The notes under the pieces are model-generated. The model saw only the letters and a program-made list of their open reading frames with translations, was not told the origin of the DNA and did no database searches. A DNA stretch of 64,000 bases from Haliclystus octoradiatus. Its lineage: Eukaryota > Cnidaria > Staurozoa > Stauromedusae > Haliclystidae. The stretch covers positions 8,638,243-8,702,242 of the forward strand of contig OU744449.1 of the NCBI GenBank assembly GCA_916610825.1. Reading direction: 5' to 3'. Position numbers and translations under genes: made by a program. Position 1 is the stretch's first letter; every line of letters starts with the position of its first letter. Positions 33,201-45,233 of the stretch are shown here, piece after piece.

Positions 33201-35195
33201 AGTTTATTTTTACTGAGCTTCTTTCGAAATGACGTAACTTTGTTTTTTTAATTGCAATTTTTGAGCAATTTATCGCATTTTAAACTGTAAAAGCAAAATA
33301 TCGGATAGTCGAAGGCCTATAAATATCCTAGAAGCGTATTATAAGTCTGGAAAGTGCGCTGAAGAAAAGGAGTTCAACAGCAATGAAACAATGGTGATTT
33401 GGTCACCGACACGGTTTGCGTACTATTATTATTAATTACATAAAGTGTATAAATCTTTTCCTCGAAAAGGATAAACGCTACGATAAAGAATTAAATTTTT
33501 AACAAACCAAAATATGCAAAAACCTTTCCTCCAAGCTCAATAACTTCAATATAGTGCCATTTTCATTTCGGAAAATTCCGCGAAAATTTTGATCCATATT
33601 TATACGTCAAATACTGTTTTGGCCCAAAATTTCATCCCCAGATATTTTCTATCAACCCGTATTTAATAGTTGATTAGGCACTAGAGCTTTGTATGTTTAC
33701 GTGGAACTGTTTTGCTTATGTAAAAACAATACCCAAACATTCTGAAACACAATTAAACAAAAAATGTTGTATCAGATCATGAAAAGGTACCATCAATAAA
33801 TGGTGGATTAGCTCAGATGGCAGAGCAACCGAAATTCAGATCGTGTCATATCTGATCGACTGTGGTTCGAATCCCCCTAAGGTCAACTCAGCCTTGACTT
33901 TATCTGAAACATCAAATGAGTACCATCTGAGGATGGCGGATGGAATGGTCCAGAGGGAATTGCATTGTGAGTAGCTGCGACGCATCGTTGCGCATTGACA
34001 ATCGATACCTGTCTGCCATGAACTCTGTTGAAATTGATCTGCAGTGTCGCGGCTGAGATCAACAAAGAGCGTTTAAAATCATTGCTCTCAGCGAAAAAAG
34101 CCACTCATCTAGAAATAGAAGAGTGGTACGGGTGCCTTCGGTAGGGCGACACCGTCTACATTACATTATTTTATCAATAATTGGTGCTTCCCCGTTTACC
34201 ACAACCATATGAAGTTATCTCCCCTGACCATTTCTCATTCAGTCCAAATTGTTGACAATGACATGAGAAGAGACGTCGATAAGGCATGCATGGATCAATG
34301 TTGATCTGTAAATCTAACGTGCCTTTAGTTTATAAACGTTGGGACAGACTTGGTATATGTTTTACTTAACTTTGTAGGCTATCATTTGAGTGATGTTAAA
34401 TCTGAATTTCGTCTTTTCACGACCATGATTGCCAAGAAATCGACATTTGATAAAGATGATCTCAATTACATCATGGCAAAACAGCTCAGAATGATTCCAC
34501 AGAATTACCTTAAGCTAGGTTTTGCAAGTCAACTGGCTACACTTTTACCTGCATGGACAGGATACATGGTTACAGGACATTTGGAATTAATTGCAAGGAA
34601 GCAACTAAAAAAATGCAGTCTGGCAAATGAGCTTAAATCCCTTCGTGATGTTGCTATCAATGCTGCCAAATCACTCTTTCAGAAGCGTTACAGAGATTTG
34701 AAGGGTTCCAATTTCTACAGAGGAAGTCCAAATAGGGGTTGCGCTGGTCGAGGGATCCAATGTCGCTACATGGCGCGATTTGTTTTTACGGATAACGCTA
34801 CAAATAAGAAGTACGATAACATTGTGAAAGATGTTTGGTATTCAACTCTGGGTGCTATTCGTAAAAGCACATTAGATTTACTATGGAAGTTATTAATCCA
34901 ACCTATAAATAAATACTTTACAAGTCAGATTTGTCTGAGCGGTTGTCAATGTCCAACTCCAATTAAAAAAGATGAATTTGATTTTAATTATCCACATGTC
35001 TGCTTTGGAAATGCTGAAAATAGCAAAACGTGCACTATTCCATGTCACACGTATGGCAGCGGTTACACTTGGTGTCCAGCATATAATCACGGTCTTATTC
35101 CTCAAAATAATTTGATGACGAGATCAGATTGGCAATACTGTACAGTAGCAGATTTCGAAAAATGTATGCCTGTATCAAACATTGCATTAAATTAA
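30272..35195 (+). CDS. Secreted 12-cysteine protein family, copy C (intact)
   Basis: The exons are 30272-30431, 32299-32421 and 34378-35195, giving 366 residues. A second in-frame ATG at 30290 would remove six residues and place the start in the same position as the other copies. The signal peptide ends near SSTNG and is followed by DEAYDAALAVG and FVPGLPPF. Exon 2 (123 bases) and exon 3 (818 bases) match the lengths in A and D exactly. All 12 exon 3 cysteines are kept, including CTIPC and TWCPAY. The introns are the longest in the array (1867 and 1956 bases) because they carry a dispersed repeat with a MITE, a reverse transcriptase fragment and a SINE. No obvious AATAAA lies close to the stop. 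Function is unknown, as for copy B. Confidence 0.87.
30728..31040 (+). repeat. Unclassified dispersed repeat, copy 2, split by a MITE
   Basis: It is homologous to 19205-19390: ATAGCTAATTATTTTGAGAT on the left, and GAAATTGAGCATT and TTTTTCAAAATAT to the right of the MITE. It lies in intron 1 of copy C. Confidence 0.6.
30773..30887. mobile_element. Small MITE with perfect 11-bp target duplication (copy 2, 115 bp)
   Basis: It is the same family as 6038-6131 in the opposite orientation: it starts TGACTTGTTCCAAGTCTC and its other end in complement reads TGACTGGCTCTAAGTCCC. ACTGAATGTCT occurs at 30762-30772 and 30888-30898 without mismatch. The related repeat at 19205-19390 has one copy of this target and no insert. 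Confidence 0.88.
31386..31835 (-). pseudogene. Reverse transcriptase-type element C-terminal fragment
   Basis: The minus strand reads PFILKPSGLSREDEKRPHGL and, after a short gap and frame change, LGDILMKTTGDKRAMPFFIQ and RVSIARTSGNATSIVGAL. The first block matches the P-x-GL-R-(D/E)-GKRP-G-(L/M) region at 54003-54081 of the plus-strand element, so both belong to one family. It is truncated and frameshifted, and lies in intron 1 of copy C against the gene direction. Confidence 0.7.
33802..34172 (+). mobile_element. tRNA-derived SINE with target duplication (371 bp)
   Basis: The head carries an A box (TAGCTCAGATGG, 33809-33820) and a B box (GGTTCGAATCC, 33864-33874), spaced as in a tRNA promoter for RNA polymerase III. 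A unique body and a short AT-rich tail follow. Flanking ATCAATAAAT (33792-33801) and ATCAATAATT (34173-34182) match at 9 of 10 positions. It lies in intron 2 of copy C. A partial copy lies at 13955-14083. Confidence 0.85.
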
Positions 35196-35961
35196 TTTTA
35201 ACTCTACTTCTGCTACATTTAAACTAACTGGACATAACCCCATTTCAATATAATCGTAAAATATAGTAAAATGAAATGAAAACTTGTGTAAAAAAGTAGA
35301 CTGCCTACTAAAAACAAACGGTTTCTTTATATTTTCAATTTTGGAGAAATGAAATATTTTGCACGTCGTCAGTGTAGTAATAACTCGTTTAATTATCCTC
35401 AAACAAAACTAACACAAAACTAATAACACAAAGGTCCTTCAACATCTAGTGTAGTGAACAAATATTTTTTCTCAGAAGGTATATTATTGAATCAATATGT
35501 ATTTCTATCATGAATATATGAAAATACAAATATGACTGGAGTCACCCATTAAGCACAATGTGCTTGTTTATTTGGGGGACAAGATTTGTTCATTATTATT
35601 TATTACATATTTAGAGTCTGATATAGCAGTTAATGTAAATATTATAGTTATTTATTTAAGTATTTTTTACAAACAATAGAAATAATTCAAATAAGCTGAA
35701 TGATAGTGTGAGTATTTTATTCAGTGAAACATTGTAAGAAGTTTGAAGGAGAGTATGGATAGGAAAATGGACAAAGTTGTTAAAAGTTGAAAATCAGTGA
35801 GAAATGAAAGTCTGAGTGGAGCAAAAGAGAGAGTTCTTGTTAACATTATTGCATAGGAAAATATATTTAAAAAGTGCAGATATGAAGAAAAAAAATATAT
35901 AAAATGTGAATGACTAATGATCTGTGCATACCTAACAGTTGGGTATTATACATGCAGTGGA
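35196..35961. other. Downstream flank of copy C
   Basis: AT-rich sequence holding the copy C 3' UTR. No gene or element boundary is visible. Confidence 0.5.
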
Positions 35962-36600
35962 TTAAGTTTGAATGATGGATAGTTTCATGCTTTTAGGAAT
36001 GACTTTCTGGACAGTTTTACACCAACCTTGTTTGAGAAATTGTTCCAGAGAGTAGGATATTGGTATGCAGGTAACCGCTGGAGGTATGACGTTTTCGGGG
36101 AAAGCAACTGTAAAACGATTTTGTTTACGTCGTTTATTGGATATGAATTGGAACATGCCTAACAATATAGTACGGCAAGTCTGTTTGGCAGTGGATTGTA
36201 GGAAAGAAAGAACTTTCAGAAAATAAATATCCTTGAATCTTAAAATGTTAAAATTCTTTCATCAGTGGCTCAGTATGAGCATTGGGTGTTGCAAATTATT
36301 CGAATACATCGTTTATGTAACTTGTTCAAGGCATTTAAATGTAAGTTATTTCCCCATATGGCTAGGCCATATTCCAGGTGATGCTTGATAACTGCTTTAT
36401 ATACTTGAACTTCATGTTTTAAGGAAAGAACATTTATTAAGCGTATTAATGTGTAAATATTTTTTCTGATATTTTACAAACGATATTAATGTGCTCCTTC
36501 CAGTCAATTTATCGTCGATGAGAATGCATAAGAAATTGCCATTTTTTGTTTGATGATTACCTCCACATTGCTTACAGAATTCCTACCTGTGGTAAAAGCG
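35962..36600 (-). pseudogene. Non-LTR reverse transcriptase C-terminal relic
   Basis: The minus strand reads, with frame changes, GNFLCILIDDKLTGRS (the G-V/L-x-IDD-L-TW region) and then a degraded palm/thumb part ending in LLGMFQFISNKRR. The order fits a non-LTR reverse transcriptase after the catalytic domain. Several stops and shifts show it is dead. Confidence 0.5.
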
Positions 36601-36634
36601 ATGGAGAGGAGACAAAAGCAGAGAAACAATCTGC

Positions 36635-39600
36635 TTGAGAAGTAAATTTGAAAATAACACTTTTTGTTTGTGTGAAATCCACTTTAATGATTATGATATT
36701 GATATGTTTTCAAAGCGAATAATGTTAATAACTGGTAGTATACCAGCTCGAAATTTACTTCAAAAGCCCTCAGAGGTTGGCAAAGTTGAACGAGCTGAAA
36801 GGAGAACAATAGAACGGTTACCCTTGGGAATTATTAGATAATCACAAGCTGATGTATAATCCTCTACTTGAGTTGTTAAGGAAACAATTAAGAAATTAAA
36901 AGTGGAACCCTTGATAGCACAGATCAATGATGAAAGTATATCATTTTTCCCTCCATGAGGTGAACGCAATGGTCCCACAATATGATGTTTGTATCAGTGT
37001 CGACAGTTAGATGCAGCAATTAAAGATAACATGTCTATATTATCGATGGAGAATTCCATCAATATCAATATTTGATATCAGTACAAACACTGTACGGAAT
37101 ATTATAAATTTTTTCAGTTCAGCAAACAGTTGTAATGTAATTACCCAAAATTATAAATAAAATCAACACCCTGCAACATATTGTACCTATTGAAGTCATC
37201 ACAAGACAATGTATCAGTTCCATTCTACTGTTCTAATGTAACAAGGAGCAAGAGCTGCTCCATTGTATTAACTCAAAATATCAATGTTGATTTTATTTGC
37301 AACTCTTGTTTGATAAATTGTAACACATATGGCAAAACAAAATTTACAGTTAAAGCTATCCCAGCTAAAAACAAAGCACCACTTACAGCATGTAGACAGG
37401 AGATTTTTGTGGCAACTGTCAAAGCCAGCCGATTAAAGTGTACACAATTGGAAGAGGAGCTGAGACTGAGAAAAGAGATTTCTGATAATAGTATTCAAGT
37501 CAATGAAGACGTACATAATGATCTGTCCAAAATTATCACATCGTATGACTTAAATGCAGCCCCTCACATGAAATTGATATGGGAAGAGCAGCAGCGACTA
37601 AGTAAAACACCGAAGAGTAATTGTCGATATCATATTCAATTTATTAGTTTTTTTATCTGTCTATAAAACCAAAAAGCTCAAGGGCATATGACACACATTC
37701 AGAGGTATTGATTTTACCTAGCCAGAGAATGCTAAGGAATTACAAACATGTAGTTAAATCCAAACCAGGCATTATTAAAGGCAATGTAAATGGTTTGCGG
37801 TCACAAATTTCGACCTATGATGGATCTAGAAATATATCGGAATATTATTTGACGAAATGAAAATTAATTGTGGATTGGTCTTTGAAACATTGACTGGTCA
37901 CTTAGTTGGCTTTGTAGACCTAGGTGACCCAGCAATTTATTTTGCTTCATTTGATGATTTAGATTAATTTGCCACTCTCATGCTTTAGTTTTTATGGTGC
38001 GAGGATTGTGATACAATAAAAACTGTATTTAGCTATCATTTAACTGGTTCGTCTGGTTGCACTTCATTCCAGTTATGGCCTTTATTCTAGCAATTTGTTG
38101 TTGTGTTGGAACTGGAATTGAAATTAATTGTTGTTTTCGTAGCATGTGATGGAACTTTGCCTAACAGAAAGATTTTCAAAATGCAAAAATTTCTCCAGGT
38201 ATTGCCTGCAAAGGAAATTTTCTCTGAAGGAAATTGTTACCACTACACTATCAATTTAGCTGATACAAGTCACAATATCTACTTCATATCTGATGTTCCT
38301 CATATAATAAAAGGCGGCTTAGATTCGGAAAGAAGTCAAAGACGAAGTCGAAGTTGAAATATTTTGAAAACTGGGACGAGCTTGTCTTCGTTGTCTTCTG
38401 AAAGGCTGTTTAGATTGTTGGCTAAAAGACGTTGACGGTTGACGAAGTTTTTATAAAATGGTAGATAGGTGACTAAATGTGTTACCTGTAAAGTATTTGC
38501 AGTGAATTGTATGTTGATATTTTGTTACATAATGTTGGCTTAATGGAATTTTTGAAAGAATTGAAAGATAAATCCCCAGCAAGTGTTTCCTTGTTCGTCT
38601 TTGAATTTAATGTAATGTCTTTATTTTAACATTTGGGTCTTTTTTACAAGATGAAAGACATTATTGCAAAGCCTCTTTTCCGTCAGAAATTGCTATAGAA
38701 ACTGCCAATACCGGGGTTCATAAAGCGAGGGAAAATAAGCTTCGTTCGTACTGAGCAGTATACAAAGATTTTGGAAAACTTCGTTGGGAACGAAGCTGTC
38801 AGTTGAAAGTTTTTTGGGGTGATTTCCTAGGCGGGGTGATGGGATTTCCTACATGGGATGATGCATAGTATGGATGCGCACAAGGACAATTTGACTTCGT
38901 CTTTGACTTCGTTCGGAATCTAAACCTTCCTAAAGACAACCAGGAACTGTCTACTCCAGTCAGGGTACTCAGATGAAAGCAGTCAGGGTACACGCTTGAT
39001 GTGGAACAATGATAAATATATTGTGTGGAGTCATGTCGCAAAATGCTACTAGAAAGATATGGAGAATAGCTTACACTGGTTACCAATGGTTGGCCTAGAC
39101 TGCATAAACGTTACACCATTTGGCAAAATGAGAGTATCTTATACCATCAAGATATTTAGTAGAAGTATGTCGCTTGCGTTGAATCACTTTTGAAACATGG
39201 AGAAACCTGTGAAACAGCAACAATGTGCTCCCCTAGTGAACAAATTTTTTGACATGAGTAATGTCCGGTCAAAAACTGAGCACCAGCAGAAATTGAACAC
39301 AGATGTTGCGACCTATTACTCTGTGAATGATCCCAGGTTGACGTGGATGACCGATGTTTTTCTTAAACTTTTATTTGATTGGCAGAAAAATATTACTGAA
39401 AGAATAGGAGACTACTCAAAAGACTATCGTGCAAAAATGTTAATATCTCGTCAAACATTTGAAGGATTCTAGATAAGCGTATATTTGAAAAAAGAAATAA
39501 TTAAATTTTTATCAAGTAATGGATTCAAATATGTTTTAACAGAGCGATTAATGCAAGATGTGTTAGAGGAATACTTTGGTTATCAGGAAGGCCATGGTCG

Positions 39601-39793
39601 AAGGACAATAAACCCATTTGCTAATCAATTTGGGTTTAACGATCAAATTATAAATTTGCAACGTACAATTGCAACATGGAGCAAAGTGGGATACTGTATC
39701 TGAAGATGTGTTATCTATATTGAATACATTTTCTGTAGGTGAGTCCATTGAAAAACGTTTGATGTCTATAGAAATCAATATCACAAATAATTA
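36635..39793 (+). pseudogene. P-element/THAP9-like transposase, decayed and interrupted
   Basis: A THAP-like zinc-finger remnant (FCLCEIHFNDYDID, then TGSIPARNL) starts the region near 36665. At 37181-37640 follow KAPLTACRQEIFVATVKA, a coiled region, and a block ending MKLIWEEQQRL. At 37710-38310, in changing frames, come LPSQRMLRNYKHVVKSKPGI, then VGFVDLGDPAIYFASFDD, then a DGTLPNRKIFKMQK block and FISDVPHIIK. After an inserted element, LKTTRNCL and MWNNDKYIVWSHVAKCY continue from 38930. The end has YRAKMLISRQTFEGF and MQDVLEEYFGYQEGHGRR up to 39793. This block order is that of P-element transposases. Many stops and shifts make it a fossil. No terminal repeats of the original transposon were identified. 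Confidence 0.8.
38311..38928. mobile_element. MITE inserted in the P-like transposase
   Basis: The left end reads AAGGCGGCTTAGATTCGGAA then AGTCAAAGACGAAGTCGAA. The complement of the right end reads AAGGTTTAGATTCCGAACG then AGTCAAAGACGAAGTCAAA. The insertion splits the transposase between the PHIIK and TTRNC blocks, which flank it directly. No transposase is encoded. The exact ends and target duplication are uncertain (perhaps TAA/TAAA). Confidence 0.75.
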
Positions 39794-39869
39794 ATTAAAA
39801 AGTTGTCAATTTGATGTATTAAGAATGCAAACAATTATACATATTTTACAGTACTTGTTAATGCTTATA

Positions 39870-40602
39870 CAGTCAAACTCGGTTAATATCCCCTCGGTTA
39901 ATATCCCATCTCGCTTAATATCCCGCTTTTTCAAGCCCGTGTTGTTATGAAACTCGTTTAATGTCCCGTTTCTTTGAATTTAAAACAAATGATAGTCGCT
40001 TCATTGTTATCGTTTACCTTTGTTGTGAAAAATATCATCACTTCGAACTTGATATCGGACATGACATCGACAACATTGATTGTTTTAAATAAGAATAAAC
40101 ATTTTAACACTTCGAAGAAACATCTTTCTTTGTTTGTGTCTCGAATAAAACAGCTTTGAACATTACTTTACTCTAGGTTCCTTATTGCAGAAGCGCCTCT
40201 GTTAATGACACACTTTTAAAATGGCTTCTATCAAACAAAAACGAACTGAGTTCACGCGGTTGTGATGTAGGTCACGTGTACGAGTGCTAAAACGCATGCG
40301 TCTATATTTCATTGCACGCTTCGTAGAATCACACAGGAAGAATTTCGTGATCAAGAAGAAGAAACTGTACGAAACTTTTAATGTATCTGTGTTAATTGGA
40401 CATATTTTGAAATCATTCTATGGTTATCCCTAGCATTTACTATTTTACTTATTTTGATTGAATAGCATTTGTTAACAATGAATGGAATTACTTTGTTTTG
40501 ACGAATTTCCTTTGTTTTTTCTCAAATTGGATAATATCCCACCTCGGATAATGTCCCGCTTTTTGCTTGCACGGAAGGGGGGATATTAACCGAGTTCGAT
40601 TG
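39870..40602. mobile_element. pogo/Tigger-like non-autonomous transposon, TA duplication
   Basis: The ends are CAGTCAAACTCGGTTAATAT and, in complement, CAATCGAACTCGGTTAATAT, flanked by TA on both sides (39868-39869 and 40603-40604). Repeats of GG(A/T)TAATATCCC and AATGTCCCG fill the subtermini. This matches pogo-type Tc1/mariner elements. The 733-bp interior has no DDE transposase. Confidence 0.85.
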
Positions 40603-40631
40603 TATATAAACTTACGTGTCTGATGTGTTTT

Positions 40632-40822
40632 TAAAAGGTTACCACATACTTGCCATGTTTGTATTCATATTTACTAAACGAGAAAATGTTGGGAGACACG
40701 AGTGAAGCGCTAAAAAATCACGAGCTCTGAGCGAGTGAGTTTTAGCTTCCCGAGTGTCTCCCAACATTTTCGAGTTTAGTAAATATGAATACAAACATTT
40801 GCAAGCATGTGGTAACCCTTTT
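40632..40822. repeat. Palindromic foldback element (family P, copy 1)
   Basis: GGTTACCACAT and TATTCATATTTACTAAACGAG plus AATGTTGGGAGACAC on the left pair with the complementary blocks on the right over about 63 bases per arm. The centre holds AAAAATCACGAGCTCTGAGCG. Related copies are at 51801-51975 and, partially, 52536-52605. Confidence 0.8.
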
Positions 40823-41375
40823 CTAAAATCTTTCTAAAATTTTCTAAAACAAATGTCGGAATCTCATTCGACGGCGAATTTCAATTTCAGTTCATAAACC
40901 AAGCATGAAGGGAATCCCACAACAAGATAGATTTTGTCGAATAAAGAAAGACATATACAAGAACGTATGTAATATAAGTGGTACAATAGTTCTTTAGCAG
41001 ATTAATGCAGTAATTGTGATTTAAATTTTAGGTTTACCTTGAAACAGCGTAGCCTATAATTGTCTTTCATTCTGTGTTTTTATTTTGCATGTTACACGAC
41101 CAATAACTCATTTACCACGCTTTTCGATAAATAAAAACATCTCGTTTTGTAAATCGTAGCCATTATTGAGATATTTATTGAATTGTTATCAGAAAGTTAT
41201 AAATTCTGTATTTTATCACAGATCAAAACTTTTTGAAGCTTGCGGTTTTTCCCGGTTTTCGGAGCCATGTTTTACCCTAGGATTTCATGCACGCTCTTTC
41301 GACCAATCAGATCGCAGAAAACCTTCGTGATATTTTAGAATGTCTTTTAATGACTGCCTTGAAACAAGGTAGTCA

Positions 41376-42035
41376 AATCTTTTGTAGCCATTTTGAAATT
41401 TTTTATCTTTAATATTTTTGGTATGAAAATGATGCAGAATTCTTTGGTATGATAATATAAGTCAATCCAGAAAGAAAAAACATCAAAAATGTTACACCGG
41501 AAATAGTGCCAGGCTCTTTCGTCGAAATAAAATGGCTCTTCTTAAAAATGGCGGGTGTAAAATTGCTTTGCATAAATCTTAATTATTTTTGCTGATAATT
41601 GTACATTGACATATTTGCTTGGATTCTACCGTGTGTGTTTTTTTATTTGAGACCATACAAAAAAGTTATTCAATCAGATGTTTAGAAACTTTCTAAAACA
41701 GCTGGAGTGTGAATGCGTTTTGAAACATCAAAGACACCACAACTTTTTTGTCTCTTCACCAATCAATAAAAGCACACGGTAGAATCCAAGCAAATATGTC
41801 AAGGTACAATTATCAGCAAAAATAATTAAGATCTATTCAAAGCATTTTACACCCGACGTTTTTAAGAAGAGCCATTTTATTTGGACGAAAAGAGCCTGGC
41901 ACTAGCTGCGGTGTAACATTTTTAATATTTTTTTCTATGTGGATTGACTTATATTATCATACCAAAGAATTCTGCATCATTTTCATACCAAAAATATTAT
42001 AAAGATAAAACATTTCAAAATGGCTACAAAAGATT
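41376..42035. repeat. Long foldback element, 260-bp arms
   Basis: The left arm (41376-41635) and right arm (41773-42035) are complementary at most positions, starting AATCTTTTGTAGCCATTTTG and ending with its complement. The loop is 137 bases. No open frame or clear target duplication exists. Such an arrangement would form long double-stranded RNA if transcribed. Confidence 0.88.
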
Positions 42036-43094
42036 AGCCTTTTGTTTTTGTTCATGTTTTGCTCAATCTGAAATTTTTTGAAAATAAATCTTCGAACACG
42101 AATTTACAGTTTGATGATGTTCTGTAAGCAGAGTTTAATTGCTACAATATTTTGAGATTTCACAGCCCTCATGACCAAGCACAAAGCTCCATACAGATAT
42201 AACAATATCATCAGCTACGATACTATGCAATAAATCATTAATTGGAATCATTCTACAACTTTCCTGTGTGGCATGACGGAATTTAAGCTCTTTTTTCAGC
42301 TAGAATCAATAATTTCGAGCAAGGTGTCCATAGCCACCACGATTCAAGGAATATAACATGCTAACTATTGTTTTCACCTTACTTTAATTTATTTTTAACT
42401 TTTATTATTCAAGGAAATGCACCGAACGGCGTAGGGTCGTAACTACATGCTTCTGACTGGAGGGGGAGAGTTCAAATTTGCTTGAAGAAATGGGTGTTTT
42501 CCTGGAAAAGGGCGTGTAATTCGCTTATTTGGCAGCTTCAGTATTGTATAATACCTCTAAATTTGCACGATTTTGCAATTTTTAACTTCAAAATTGCCTG
42601 AAATACGGATCAAGAAGTTTTATTGGGGGTGTTTCATCACCTCCTCCCTCCATACAAACACAAGATATACAGCCGTGTGTACGGATACCATGGTAATCAC
42701 TAATGCTTAAAAGAGCACAGTTGAAGCTGGATCAGTGTCATGGAAACGCTTCCGATTGTCAAACCTTGAGTGAGGCATTTATTAAGATAATTTTCAAATG
42801 TAATATCTGTAATAATCGATGCTTCTTATATTATTTTTATCTTTCGGTTTATAGCAACGTTTCTTAAATGCTCATTCTATTATGTAGATATATAGAAATA
42901 CATTCTGTTATATAGATATACTATTATCTATATTTTATATTTGAGTTAGATACACGAGGAGAATGTAATTGAAAACTGAAAATTTGTCAATCCCAATGTT
43001 TTGCTTTTAAATTTAACATTATTGAAAGAAATTATTAAAAGATATATAAAAATACAATAGTAAAGTCACGATACAAGGAAAATGTACAATAATA
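42036..43094. other. Intergenic, nothing assignable
   Basis: No open frame, repeat boundary or regulatory signal that I can support. Confidence 0.5.
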
Positions 43095-43690
43095 TGATAT
43101 TATTAAGTGTTGTATTCTGTGTTGATGTTGATCTACGTTGTTCTAAGGACGTTCTCGTCATCGTTTCAAGCTACTTGTCCAGTATTTAAAAACATTATCT
43201 TCTATATAATCAGTTGGACTCGTTTAACATATATAAAGGTCAATCTTCTAACCATGCAACTTCCATGTGTTGTTAAACAGTTATTGCTTTATTTGTCAAT
43301 ATTTATAACTTGACAAGAGAATACAGAGAATGCCTGAGGCTCCCAACCACTTATGTACTGCCCGTCATTAATTAAATGTGATAGCATACCATAATAATTG
43401 AAGATATATCAAACTATACAACATTATATATCTAAAATGTCTATACATATCAATTCGAATGTTAGGCACAGGGATGTGGGGTCGACTGCGTTTATGTGTT
43501 AAGCGTTGTATGCTGTGTTGATATTTTATGTATGCTGTTCCAAGAAAGTTCTTGTCATTGTTTCAAGCTACTTGTCCAGTATTTAAAAACATAACCTTCT
43601 ATATATAATCACTTCAACTCGTTTAACATATAGAGGCCAATCTTCTCACCGTGTAATTTCCATGTGTAGTTAACAGTTTCTTACAAAATC
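43095..43690 (+). repeat. Direct duplication of a ~190-bp unit
   Basis: Two diverged copies, about 43095-43285 and 43495-43685, share TTTCAAGCTACTTGTCCAGT, ATTTAAAAACAT and CTCGTTTAACATAT in the same order. A 210-base unique spacer separates them. No coding meaning is apparent. Confidence 0.7.
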
Positions 43691-45043
43691 GCTTCAGTAC
43701 AAGAAATTTGCAAAAAATAATCACTAACCATTTTGGTATTTTTTGTTAGAGGCTATATCATACCACATACATTGAATGATCCAAGTATAATTCCTGTAAC
43801 TGTCGCTTAGAAAACAGATCGTTCTGGCTATATGTGTTTCAAGTGAGCAGTTACCATGGCAATTACCATTACAATTATCATTTAATAAATAGAACCCTGT
43901 AATACCGCATTAAATCAACCAATGAAGGCTGAGCAATGAAGAAAAAAGGCGCATATTTCAATGGCGATCATCAATGCCGCGCAATTTTAAGGAAATTAAG
44001 ATGCATATCCTTTAACCAACCATATTTTAAACGATTTGCTGGGATTTGATTTCCCTATTGGGCTCCACCTGTTAAGACCTAGACGTGTAGCAGGAAGATA
44101 GAAACAGAATCAGCAACACAAGCTTGCTTGGTAATTAATTGATGTATTAATCGAGCTATTGTTAAGAATCAATTTTACATGAAATTCAATTATGGATAGT
44201 GGTCCAATTGCATGATAGTTACATGAGTATTGATAAAAACATTCTCTTTTAGTTAGATTCACATCTCATGACAATTTTAATTCTTATCTTATAATATATT
44301 GCTGTGCTGTGTCATAAAGCGTGGATTCATTTAGTAATTTTACCAGTATATATTCAAAATTTTCATTGTCCGTCTTTCATACATAGATGTCCATGAGAAA
44401 TGGTGTCCGAGATTGACAGTTGATAATAAGTCTTGACCTATATAATAAAAATGATGTTTTTGAAGTGCTTTATCTAACTACAAAATACATTAAACAAACT
44501 TCAATATTAAAAATCCAAATACAGTTACATCAAAAATCTTATACGTTCTTTAAACAGCTATTCTGTTTTGCTGAATTATATCGTTTATTGAACACAATAT
44601 TTCAAGTATTACCACTTATAATCTATATAATGTATATATATATTCGTAAGCGATCATTCCGTCTCAAGTTGCGGATAGGTAGTTATCCAGCAATCAACCT
44701 ACATAGGTGAGTCTTTATTATTTTAATAGGTATCTCATCATTATAATTTTTATCAAATTTTTCATATCTGCAATATTGTAAAGTGTACAGATATATATAT
44801 ATATGCATATTCTCTCATTTTCATGACGTCATTTCCTGTTTTATGAAATTTTTCGTACCAGGAATATTTCTACTGTATTTGAACGAATTTAAGAGGATTG
44901 TCATTTCAAGCCATCAGTGAAATGTCTGAGAATTATTTTTGTTGTGTGTTATATTGACATTAAGACAAGGACTTTGACTTTGAAATAAGTAGGCCTACAA
45001 CTCTACATGATGTAGAACAATCAAACTGAATTATAATCAAGTC
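43691..45043. other. Intergenic upstream of copy D
   Basis: No gene is supported. A palindromic CRE-like TGACGTCA lies at 44824-44831, 403 bases before the copy D ATG; one such site can occur by chance. Confidence 0.45.
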
Positions 45044-45051
45044 TATAAAAT
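45044..45051 (+). promoter_or_regulatory. TATA box of copy D (predicted)
   Basis: TATAAAAT lies 190 bases upstream of the copy D ATG. Confidence 0.4.
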
Positions 45052-45233
45052 CTACTGCGTCTCATTATTTTCAAGATGTTATTATTCAATAATTTGGCAA
45101 ATGCATTGATTTCCTTGCATAAAGACTATTGTTAAACTCTATAACTCCCAAGAAATAATTCGTAAAACTGCTTTACTTACCTTACTTACACTATTTCGCT
45201 TCATTTTCTAGCTTATTACAATCCAAGTTCAAA

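Noticed and set aside
33802-33876. A tRNA gene (A box, B box, tRNA-like arms)
   Set aside because: The sequence between the boxes does not form a proper anticodon arm, and it continues into a SINE body with target duplications.
39974-40159. Open frame inside the pogo-like element
   Set aside because: No DDE or CENP-B-type motif is visible; too short.
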